Shown here in pieces: positions 1 to 5,599 of a DNA stretch of 6,753 nt; positions within the stretch are counted from its first letter, which is position 1; each line of letters begins with the position of its first letter. Position numbers and translations under genes: made by a program. The stretch comes from Chloroflexota bacterium. Lineage in GTDB: Bacteria; Chloroflexota; Dehalococcoidia; SHYB01. The stretch lies in NCBI GenBank assembly GCA_016200725.1, contig JACQEE010000003.1, positions 1-6,753 of the forward strand. The letters run 5' to 3'. The notes under the pieces were generated by a model that was given only the letters and a program-made list of their open reading frames with translations, was not told the origin of the DNA and searched no databases.

Positions 1-1851
1 GACGCCGGGGATGGCCTTGATGAGGTCGCGCGGCTCGTCGTAGACGTTGTTGTAGCGCCCGAGGTAGCAGGAGTCGTGGTATGTGAGATTGGCCTGGATG
101 GGCTTGCCGAGTTTGAGGCGGCCATCGTCAACGAGGAGCTTCACGAACGTGGCGTAGTGCTCGACTTCGTACTGGCCGCCGAAGTCGGGGTACTCGTTCT
201 TCATGATGTTGAAGCAGTGTGGACAGGTGGTGACGATCTTCCTGACCTTGTGCTTGTTGAGCAGCTCGATGTTCTGCTTGGCGAGCATCTCGAAGAGGTA
301 CTCGTGGCCGATGCGGCGCGCGGGGTCGCCGTTGCAGGACTCCTCCATGCCCAGGATGGCGTACTTCACGCCGGCGCGGTTGAGGACGCGGGCCATCGCG
401 CGCGCCGTTGCCTGGCTGCGGGTCTCGAGGGCGGGCGTGCAGCCGACCCAGAAGAGCACGTCCGGCGTCTCATCCTTGAGTTCGGACATCACCTTCACGG
501 GGATGTCCTTCATCCAGTCGAGTCGCGTCGCCTGCGTGCCGCGCCACGGATGGCCGCGCGTCTCCAGGCTGCGGAGCGTCTGCTCGGCGCCCGGCGGCAT
601 CTTGGCCTCGGTCATCACCAGGTTGCGGCGCAGGTCGATGATGCTATCGATGTGCTCGACCATCACGGGGCACTCACGCTCGCAGGCGCCGCAGGTGACG
701 CAGTTCCACACCCACTCGTCGGTGAAGTGATGGCCGAGCAGCGGCTTCGTGTCGGAGGCCTTCTCCATCTCTTCGCGCTTGCCAGCGACGGTCGCAACGG
801 CGGAGGCCACTTCCTCGAGGTTGTGCTTCACGCCCTCGATAAGATCCATCGGCGAGAGGGGCTTGCCGCTCATGTTGGCGGGGCAAGCATCGGTGCAGCG
901 GCCGCAGACGGCGCAGGCGTAGCCGTCGAGCAGTTCCTTCCACGTGAACTCGTGCGGCCGCTTCGCGCCCCAGACCTCGGCCTCCTCGATGTTGGGGATC
1001 GGGTTGAGCGCGCCGACCGGCTTGAGCGAGCGGAAGTAGGCGTTCAGCGGCGAGGCAATGATGTGCATGTGCTTCGAGTACATGATGTACACGCCGAAGA
1101 TCAGGATCACGAAGTAGTGCGCCCAGAAGAAGAGGCCGTGCAGCGTGTTGGCGACCCCGAAGGGCACGCCTGCCTTGTAGAAAATGTGGCCGATGTTGCC
1201 GGCGATGGGCGTCGTCTTGGAGACCTCGGAGGCGTAGACACCCTTGAGGTGCTCGATGACGCGGCCGCTTGCCTCTGCCTTGTACAGCGCTGCGACGTGG
1301 GACCACTCGGTGGCCTGCTCGAAGACGACCAGCAGCGCGATGAACAGCAGCACAAGCGCGGCGTCGCGGCTCTTGAGCGTCGAGAGGCGCGTCGGCGTGC
1401 GCGCCCAGCGGCGATAGACGGCCCACATGATCGCGGCAAGGAGGGTGACGGCGAAGATGTCCGTGAACCAGAAGTAGCCCTTCAATCCGCCGCGACCGAG
1501 GATGTGCACCGAGATGTTGGGGCTGATGCTGTCGAGGAAGATGAAGAACACGTAGCCGAGCGAAAAAGATATAAACCCCCAGAAGATGATGAGGTGGCCG
1601 ATGCCCGCGAGGTCGCGCCACTTGAACGAGACGCTCTGCAGCACCTTGCGCTGGCCGAAGATGACGAGGAGCATGCCCCACGTGCGCTGGATGGGGTGAT
1701 CGAATCGCCGCTCGTCCTTGCGGCCGAGGAGCACCGGGCGGACGAATCGCGTGTAGAGCGCTCGCGCGCCGATGCCCCCGGCGATGACTGCCAGCACGTA
1801 GACGCCGACCCACAGCGGGATGACGCCGAAGAGGTCGCCGGGTACTACCAT
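1..1851 (-). CDS. Membrane-bound HdrD-like (Fe-S) oxidoreductase, EMO/DUF224 type, 3' end missing
   Basis: This is a 617-codon partial gene with no stop before the window edge. The ATG at 1851 is fixed by an in-frame TAG immediately upstream (1854-1852). Five probable membrane segments lie near residues 10-32, 82-106, 128-147, 163-183 and 235-258, a NarI-like anchor. H86, H238 and H245 in or beside them are candidate haem b ligands. Two 4Fe-4S motifs follow: C313/C316/C319/C323 ([12 protein letters not shown]) and C384/C387/C390/C394 ([12 protein letters not shown]). A CCG (DUF224) domain then has C471, C506 ([11 protein letters not shown]), C543/C546 (CPHC) and C595 ([10 protein letters not shown]); the second CCG half runs off the edge. 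Family members of this architecture are thought to pass electrons from electron-transfer flavoprotein to menaquinone in the membrane. No etfAB is visible, so the donor is inferred only. The ribosome site is weak. Alternatives are other HdrD/GlpC-like membrane oxidoreductases. Confidence 0.88.
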   Translation of the reverse strand, partial: MVVPGDLFGVIPLWVGVYVLAVIAGGIGARALYTRFVRPVLLGRKDERRFDHPIQRTWGMLLVIFGQRKVLQSVSFKWRDLAGIGHLIIFWGFISFSLGYVFFIFLDSISPNISVHILGRGGLKGYFWFTDIFAVTLLAAIMWAVYRRWARTPTRLSTLKSRDAALVLLFIALLVVFEQATEWSHVAALYKAEASGRVIEHLKGVYASEVSKTTPIAGNIGHIFYKAGVPFGVANTLHGLFFWAHYFVILIFGVYIMYSKHMHIIASPLNAYFRSLKPVGALNPIPNIEEAEVWGAKRPHEFTWKELLDGYACAVCGRCTDACPANMSGKPLSPMDLIEGVKHNLEEVASAVATVAGKREEMEKASDTKPLLGHHFTDEWVWNCVTCGACERECPVMVEHIDSIIDLRRNLVMTEAKMPPGAEQTLRSLETRGHPWRGTQATRLDWMKDIPVKVMSELKDETPDVLFWVGCTPALETRSQATARAMARVLNRAGVKYAILGMEESCNGDPARRIGHEYLFEMLAKQNIELLNKHKVRKIVTTCPHCFNIMKNEYPDFGGQYEVEHYATFVKLLVDDGRLKLGKPIQANLTYHDSCYLGRYNNVYDEPRDLIKAIPGV

Positions 1852-1938
1852 CTATCGCTTTCTGGCGGATGGCCGCAGCCCCGTCCGCTCCGAGTCAAAT
1901 CCGTCAAAAGCAGTTGTGTATTTTATCACAGGTTGCGC
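1852..1938 (-). promoter_or_regulatory. Intergenic spacer before the Fe-S oxidoreductase, weak -10-like element only
   Basis: These 87 bases between the permease stop and the oxidoreductase ATG are AT-richer than the flanking genes. On the minus strand they contain TGATAAAAT, which resembles an extended -10 box, but there is no convincing -35 at 16-18 bases. I see no T-rich terminator hairpin. The two genes may therefore be cotranscribed, with an optional internal promoter here. This is an inference from spacing. Confidence 0.2.
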
Positions 1939-3186
1939 TCACAACCACCCCGTGGCGTGCTCTAGCCACAGGATGAGGATCGACGCGCCCGCGGTCACCA
2001 GCGCGACGGGCACTCCCGTGGCGAGGTACTCGCCGAAGCCGAGGCGGACGTTCTGGCGGCCGGCGCCCTCGGCGACGATGAGGTTGGCGATGGAGCCGAT
2101 GAGCGTGAGGTTGCCCGCGAGCGTCGCTCCCGACGCGAGGCTGAGCCAGAGCAGGTTGCTGTTGTGCGGCTGGAGGATGGGGAGCATGAGGATGGTGAAG
2201 GGCACATTGCTGATGATCTGCGAGACGCCCATGCTCGCCGCGTGCAGCGTGGCCACGCTCCCCGCGTTGTTGCCCAGGCTGAGATCGTTGCGAGCCCAGT
2301 CGAAGAGGCCGTCGTTCACGGCGGCGCCGATGACGATGAAGAGGCCGACGAAGAGCAGGAGCAGCGTCCAGTCGACGCGGCGGAACAACTCCTGCGGGTT
2401 GTGGCCGCTCGCGAGGAGAACGACAGCCGCGCCGATGAGTGCGATCTCAGAGATGGTGACGCTGGTGTAGGGGCTGATTGCGAAGGCGATGACGATGCCG
2501 ATGAGGACGATGGTGGAGCGCGTCAGCCATCGCGGTCGAAGCATCACGCCATCCGCCCCGCCGGAGACAACGGGCGCCGTGGTGAGTGGCCGCGAGACTT
2601 CTTTCTGGTAACGCAGCCGGATCGCGGCGAGGAGGACGACGCAGGAGACCGCGGCGATCGGCACAAGGTGCAGGAAGAAGCGCCCGAACGAAATGCCGGA
2701 CTGGAGGCCGATGAGGGCGTTCTGGGGGTTGCCCGTGATGGTGGCGACGCCGCCGATGTTGGAGGCCATCGCTTCGGCGATGAGATAAGGGATGGGATTG
2801 AGGCCGCGGTTGCGACAGTAGACGATGAGCACCGGTGTGAGCACCAGCACGACAGCGTCGTTGACGAGGAAGGCGCTGGCGATGGCGGCGAGGAGGACGA
2901 CGCGGACGAGGAGGCCGACGGGGGAGCGGGCACCGCCGAAGACGGCATCGGTCAGATGGGTGACCGCGCCATCCTGCTGGACGCCGGCGATGATGACCAT
3001 CATGCCAAGGAGCAGCGCGATGGTGTTCCAGTCGACGGCGTCTGCGGCCTCGCGGATCGTGAAAGCGCCCGCGAGCACCATGGCGATCGCGCCGGCCAAG
3101 GCCGCGGCCGGGCGGTCGATACGGATGCCGGGGAGTCGCGTGAGGGCGACGGCGACGAGGGTGATGGCGAAGATGGCCAGGATCAT
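1939..3186 (-). CDS. ArsB/NhaD-type anion permease (SLC13/ion-transporter superfamily)
   Basis: This is a complete 415-residue integral membrane protein, a usual length for ArsB-like permeases. It is almost wholly hydrophobic, with about ten membrane segments. The family's internal two-fold repeat is visible: VDWNTIALLLGMM (51-63) matches VDWTLLLLFVGLF (271-283). The first-half substrate loop FLVNDAVVLVLTP and SNIGGVATITGNPQN (142-156) is mirrored by SNVPF (326-330) and ATLAGNLTLIGSIANLIV (354-371). These Asn/Ser/Gly/Pro-rich hairpins bind substrate and cation in the superfamily. The substrate cannot be read from sequence: arsenite, a dicarboxylate or Na+/H+ exchange are all possible, and no arsR, arsC or arsA is nearby to favour arsenite. 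A GAGGAG at 3211-3206 lies 19 bases before the ATG, too far for an ideal ribosome site, but no other start fits better. It is followed after 87 bases by the Fe-S oxidoreductase gene. It starts divergently from the SPFH remnant. Confidence 0.85.
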   Translation of the reverse strand: MILAIFAITLVAVALTRLPGIRIDRPAAALAGAIAMVLAGAFTIREAADAVDWNTIALLLGMMVIIAGVQQDGAVTHLTDAVFGGARSPVGLLVRVVLLAAIASAFLVNDAVVLVLTPVLIVYCRNRGLNPIPYLIAEAMASNIGGVATITGNPQNALIGLQSGISFGRFFLHLVPIAAVSCVVLLAAIRLRYQKEVSRPLTTAPVVSGGADGVMLRPRWLTRSTIVLIGIVIAFAISPYTSVTISEIALIGAAVVLLASGHNPQELFRRVDWTLLLLFVGLFIVIGAAVNDGLFDWARNDLSLGNNAGSVATLHAASMGVSQIISNVPFTILMLPILQPHNSNLLWLSLASGATLAGNLTLIGSIANLIVAEGAGRQNVRLGFGEYLATGVPVALVTAGASILILWLEHATGWL

Positions 3187-3286
3187 GGGGAAGAGGCTTT
3201 CGTCGCTCCTCGAAGGGTGTCGTGCCGCTATATCCTAGCGCGTTTGGTGCACCTGCTTGCTCGCGTCAGGAGTTCGGGTGAGGAGT

Positions 3287-3520
3287 ATGCCGGAACCACG
3301 GCGCATTCGAGTTGTTTGACCTTGTTTCTATAATCGGGTTCTCTGGGCCGCGAGTATTCTTCTTACTCTTCTTGGTCTGGTGTTCTTCCCCTTCGGGTTC
3401 CGCTTGGCGGGGAATAACCAGGTTGGAATCCTAACGCGAAAGGTCGGGCCAAAGAAATTACAGCCCGGCAAGATTATCGCCACCAACGACGAGGTTGGCG
3501 TTCAAGTGGACACGCTAGCC
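3287..3520 (+). pseudogene. N-terminal stub of an SPFH/band-7 (flotillin-like) protein gene, truncated
   Basis: The plus-strand frame reads a hydrophobic segment (ASILLTLLGLVFFPFGF, about 3350-3400), then NNQVGILTRKVG, then LQPGKIIATNDEVGVQVDTL, ending near 3517. An N-terminal membrane anchor followed by a VGI(V/L)TRK...LPPG(R/K)IIA.NGE.G.QADTL pattern is typical of SPFH/band-7 proteins, which usually run to several hundred residues. Past 3520 the frame encodes arginine-rich nonsense up to a TGA at 3608-3610, antisense to the TfoX-like gene. Homology therefore stops where the next module begins. An ATG at 3287 is in the same frame (MPEPRRIRVV), but a TGA at 3317-3319 interrupts it before the membrane segment. 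The only later start is GTG 3380, which has no ribosome site. Both facts suggest a dead fragment. The family assignment rests on remembered pattern only. Confidence 0.6.
3306..3334 (+). promoter_or_regulatory. Possible sigma-70 promoter in the permease/SPFH divergent region
   Basis: There is a perfect TATAAT at 3329-3334 on the plus strand, in an AT-rich patch of a GC-rich window. The hexamer 17 bases upstream, TTCGAG at 3306-3311, is a poor -35 match. It would fire towards the SPFH stub. It lies inside the open frame counted from the ATG at 3287, so either translation started downstream of it or the match is accidental. Confidence 0.3.
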
Positions 3521-3532
3521 GCTTCGGCTAGC
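3514..3532. other. Perfect 8-bp hairpin over the stop codon of the TfoX-like gene
   Basis: GCTAGCCG-CTT-CGGCTAGC is an exact inverted repeat with a 3-base loop. It spans the TAG stop (3530-3528) of the minus-strand TfoX-like gene and coincides with the last recognisable codons of the SPFH stub. No T-run follows on either strand, so it is not a typical intrinsic terminator. It may still slow polymerase or protect the 3' end of the mRNA. It also marks the module junction. Confidence 0.5.
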
Positions 3533-3839
3533 CGACGAAGGCGACGCCCTCACGCAGGAGGGCGAGCCACCGCCGCCGGTCCGGGTTGGGCACTGACAAC
3601 CACTCCTTGAAGGCCCGTCCCGCGGGCGCAAACGGCTGCCCAACTCCGCTGCCGATGAGCTCCGCGACGCGCGCCTTGGGCAGCTTCACCACCAATCCTG
3701 AGCTCTTGTAGTCCACCAAAGCGAGGAACTCTTTCCCCACGCGAAGGCAGCGGCCGTTCATGATGGTGCCCTCCGCGATTCGCGAATCCTCGGCTTTCAA
3801 CTCTCCGGCGAGACTCCAGAAGAGTTCTTCAGCGGTCAT
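3528..3839 (-). CDS. Small TfoX/Sxy-N or MmcQ/YjbR-like protein
   Basis: This complete 103-residue soluble protein has a strong ribosome site: GGAGG at 3852-3848, eight bases before the ATG. The line GRCLRVGKEFLALVDYKSSGLVVKLPKARVAELIGSGVGQPF followed by FKEWLSV and RRRWLALLREGVAFV matches what I recall of short bacterial proteins annotated as TfoX/Sxy N-terminal or YjbR-like. These are small alpha/beta folds with a 'VVKLP..RV.ELI..GVG..F' core. The biochemical role of such stand-alone forms is unknown; the TfoX name does not imply competence regulation here. It is last in the minus-strand group after the TetR, the DinB-fold protein and the YCII remnant. Families of this kind often sit near YCII and DinB genes in soil bacteria. 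The stop codon lies within a hairpin. Confidence 0.72.
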   Translation of the reverse strand: MTAEELFWSLAGELKAEDSRIAEGTIMNGRCLRVGKEFLALVDYKSSGLVVKLPKARVAELIGSGVGQPFAPAGRAFKEWLSVPNPDRRRWLALLREGVAFVG

Positions 3840-3861
3840 TACGGTTTCCTCCAGCTGGTGA

Positions 3862-4014
3862 CTACATTCCCATCACTTCTGCGACTTCAACTGTGCCGAT
3901 ATCAAGGTGCGGGCATCTCTTAGCCATCTCAAGAGCAGCATCCATGTTGGCGGCTTTCACGATGGAAAACTCTGTCAAGCGAGTCGACCCACCACCGTCT
4001 GATCTTGAATCCAT
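3862..4014 (-). pseudogene. C-terminal half of a YCII (YciI-like) domain protein
   Basis: From an ATG at 4014 the frame gives 50 residues. The last 38 (LTEFSIVKAANMDAALEMAKR, then CPHLDIGTVEVAEVMGM) match the C-terminal half of YCII proteins, where 'GGF.I.KA.S.DEAL..AK.CP.L..GTVEVRPV' is usual. Intact YCII proteins run about 90-140 residues. The conserved N-terminal strand and the 'VTDGPF.E.KE' stretch are missing. No homology to that half is seen in the other two minus frames up to the hairpin at 4099. The ATG has no ribosome site. The gene therefore looks beheaded, although the 3' half has stayed open. It lies 22 bases upstream of the TfoX-like ATG. A short functional derivative is possible but less likely. 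Confidence 0.55.
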
Positions 4015-4058
4015 CTTTGTTGACGTCCGCGATGGAGCGCTTCGGTGAGAACCACTTG

Positions 4059-4099
4059 CTGTGTGATCTCCCCTCCCCACGCCAGGGGAGATCACACAG
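4059..4099. repeat. Perfect 16-bp inverted repeat with 9-base loop
   Basis: CTGTGTGATCTCCCCT at 4059-4074 is exactly complemented by AGGGGAGATCACACAG at 4084-4099, with CCCCACGCC between. It begins 59 bases past the stop of the DinB-fold gene and just upstream of the YCII remnant. Neither strand has a T-run after the stem, and the bases beside it show no target-site duplication. It could end or process the TetR/DinB transcript, or be the scar of a small hairpin element that removed the YCII 5' half. A chance perfect 16-bp stem with so short a loop is very unlikely (order 1 in 100,000 for a window this size). Confidence 0.85.
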
Positions 4100-4157
4100 G
4101 CCTGGCGGCACGACGCAGGCGTAGCTTTAACGCAAGGTTCGGGCGCGGACTGCTCCG

Positions 4158-4724
4158 CTAGGGTTTGCGGCCAGTCATCCCCAAGAAGTTGTCCTGGGCG
4201 CTGGCGTTGGCCGGCACCTTGACCTCGGGCCCGAAAATCCCGGCCTGGCGGCCGAACTGGGCAAAGGGAGAGAAGACGGCGTGGCTGCCCTCCACCAGCT
4301 TGGGGTCCAGCTTGGTGTCCTGGCCGGTGGCCTTGGCCAGGTCCCAGGCGTGGACGCACAGGTCCGAGGCCACCACCATCATGAACTGGGCGCCGGTCAG
4401 CTCGCCCGCGGGGGTTTTGTGCTGCTTTGCCAGGGCGCCGGGAGCCTTAGCCGCGGTCAGCGCCTTGGCCGTGGCGGCATCAAAGGCCTGCAGTGAGGAC
4501 TCCTTTGCCAGGATGCCCGGCGTCGGCGAAGTGCCGGATTCCAGGAACGCCGAGAGTTGCGATGGGGCCATCACCATGTGGGCCATCAGGCCCGCCACGG
4601 TCCAATAGCTGCAAGGGGTGGGCTGAGACAACTGGTTTGGTTTCACGCCTCGGATGATCTTCTGTGCCTGTTTCACCGAGGCCTCGTAGACTTCCACGGG
4701 GTTGGGCATAGCATTGGTCGTCAT
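4158..4724 (-). CDS. TIGR03086-family, DinB/maleylpyruvate isomerase-fold metal protein
   Basis: This complete 188-residue protein starts at ATG 4724 with an excellent ribosome site: AAAGGAGG at 4738-4731, six bases before it. The start overlaps the TetR stop as ATGA. N-terminal VKPNQLSQPTPCSYWTVAGL and HMV (28-51) match the 'L.P.QL..PTPC..W.V..L..H' signature of this family. DLCVHAWDLAKATGQD (121-136) matches its 'DL..H.WDLA.ATGQD' core, and FGPEVKVPANASAQDNFLGM (164-183) its C-terminal part. H49, D121 and H125 fit a divalent-metal triad, equivalent to the His-Glu-His set of mycothiol-dependent maleylpyruvate isomerase, with Asp in place of Glu. The superfamily includes thiol-dependent S-transferases and isomerases, but the substrate here is unknown. 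Expression is probably controlled by the TetR in front of it. Confidence 0.85.
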   Translation of the reverse strand: MTTNAMPNPVEVYEASVKQAQKIIRGVKPNQLSQPTPCSYWTVAGLMAHMVMAPSQLSAFLESGTSPTPGILAKESSLQAFDAATAKALTAAKAPGALAKQHKTPAGELTGAQFMMVVASDLCVHAWDLAKATGQDTKLDPKLVEGSHAVFSPFAQFGRQAGIFGPEVKVPANASAQDNFLGMTGRKP

Positions 4725-5422
4725 AGATCGCCTCCTTTGTGATGGGCGCGATACGGTTTCCTCACCTTTACGGCGTCTGTCAAGCGAGTGCGCGTGTTGG
4801 TTCTGCCTTGGCCTCCTTTCTTTATCCCGAACAAGTTCTCGAGGTATTGCCGGTAGTGGAGCAGGTTTTTTTCGACGATGCTGCGGTCCTGGCTGCTCTT
4901 CGCAAGCAACAGGGAGCCTTGGATGGTGGCCAGGAGATGTTCGGCAAGGCTTTTCGTGCTCCATGCAGCGCGCGGCGCATGCTTGGCCTTGGCCTCATCC
5001 AGTTCGCGCTGAAAGCCGGTGACCCACATCGAAAACAACTCGTCGCACACCGCGCGAAGCTCAGGATGGGTATGGGACACTTCCTGAGTAAGGTTCCCGA
5101 TGAGACAACTACCTGGACGGTTGGGAGCCCTCGCCATAGCGATCACGATGTCAATACGCCCAAGGACGCGATCAAGGGGGTCGATGTCATCGGGAAACGG
5201 GGCGCCGAGTACCTGGCCGCCGGTCATTAGATAGAACTGGCGCAACGCCGCCTTCGCGAGTTCCTCCTTGGAAGCGAAGTGATGGAAGAGTCCGCCCTTG
5301 GTGACACCGGCAGCGTTGCAAATCTCGTCGATCGACGTGTCGCCATAGCCCTTGGCTAGCATCAAATCTTGGGCTGCTTGTAATAACCGCTCTTGCGTGT
5401 TAGCCGAAGACTCTTGGCGCAT
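4721..5422 (-). CDS. TetR/AcrR-family repressor with NemR-like cysteine
   Basis: This complete 233-residue regulator has an N-terminal TetR helix-turn-helix at about 10-56 (SIDEICNAAGVTKGGLFHHF, then SKEEL). The ligand domain contains GSCLIGNLTQEVSHTHPELR (104-123). This aligns with the region around the reactive Cys106 of E. coli NemR as I remember it; the cysteine here is also residue 106. NemR-like repressors sense electrophiles or oxidants, so a redox role is possible but inferred. After LFGIKK (197-202) come about 30 polar, basic residues not expected in the family. No Shine-Dalgarno is visible before ATG 5422. Instead an 18-bp near-palindrome ends ten bases upstream, suggesting autorepression. 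Its TGA stop overlaps the start of the DinB-fold gene, so the two are translationally coupled. Confidence 0.87.
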   Translation of the reverse strand: MRQESSANTQERLLQAAQDLMLAKGYGDTSIDEICNAAGVTKGGLFHHFASKEELAKAALRQFYLMTGGQVLGAPFPDDIDPLDRVLGRIDIVIAMARAPNRPGSCLIGNLTQEVSHTHPELRAVCDELFSMWVTGFQRELDEAKAKHAPRAAWSTKSLAEHLLATIQGSLLLAKSSQDRSIVEKNLLHYRQYLENLFGIKKGGQGRTNTRTRLTDAVKVRKPYRAHHKGGDL

Positions 5423-5432
5423 GAATTTTTCG

Positions 5433-5450
5433 ATACCGACCGGTTGGTAT
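5433..5450. promoter_or_regulatory. TetR-type operator, near-perfect 18-bp palindrome
   Basis: ATACCGACCGGTTGGTAT is symmetric about ACCGGT except for one mismatched pair. The ACC...GGT half-sites and size fit sites bound by TetR-family dimers, including the GACC...GGTC type used by NemR-like proteins. It lies 10-27 bases upstream of the TetR ATG, where binding would block initiation or elongation. A TTGACA at about 5485-5480 on the minus strand lies upstream, but no good -10 stands 16-18 bases from it, so the promoter itself is not placed. Confidence 0.7.
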
Positions 5451-5599
5451 GCAAAGAGTTCGCGGATAGCGTACCGCGGCTGTCAAGGGTTAACCATGCA
5501 TGCTTTCGGCCTTCTGGCGAAGCAAGAAACGATTCAGGTCAGAAATGGGACCCACTGCGCAAACACCCGGCCGTACGTCCAGGCCCGGAGTGGGGGGCG
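5451..5599. other. Spacer between jag and the TetR gene, no gene seen
   Basis: This stretch of about 150 bases lies between the corrected end of jag and the operator. It contains the adjacent palindromes GGTTAACC and CATGCATG near 5487-5498 and a minus-strand TTGACA. The shifted jag frame runs through it to 5490, but the composition and lack of family pattern argue that this is not coding. No T-tailed terminator hairpin was found for jag. Confidence 0.4.

Noticed and set aside
674..1813. A 379-codon minus-strand frame inside the oxidoreductase gene
   Set aside because: Arg/His/Pro-rich shadow in another frame of the same strand, without domains; the true frame carries the 4Fe-4S motifs.
1930..1945. 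TTGTGAGCGCAA at the permease stop, resembling a lac operator half
   Set aside because: It overlaps coding sequence and stop, has no full symmetry, and no LacI-family gene is near.
76..1965. A 629-codon open frame on the plus strand
   Set aside because: It is antisense to the Fe-S oxidoreductase, which has unmistakable cysteine motifs. The plus frame has no recognisable domain and a composition typical of the reverse of GC-rich coding sequence.
2164..3333. A 389-codon plus-strand frame very rich in Asp, Glu, Gly and Ala
   Set aside because: It is the antisense shadow of the permease. The acidic low-complexity content is the mirror of hydrophobic codons.
3500..4160. Integron cassettes with attC sites, suggested by single small genes each followed by a hairpin and by a GCTTTAAC-like core
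   Set aside because: The 7-base RYYYAAC/GTTRRRY core sites do not fit, no paired sites at proper distance were found, the 3514 hairpin overlaps SPFH coding sequence, and no integrase is present.
5478..5486. TTGACA as the -35 box of the TetR promoter
   Set aside because: The sequence 16-18 bases downstream is GC-rich and has no -10 resemblance. CTTGACAG also occurs inside coding sequence near 3974 and 4779, so it is not specific.
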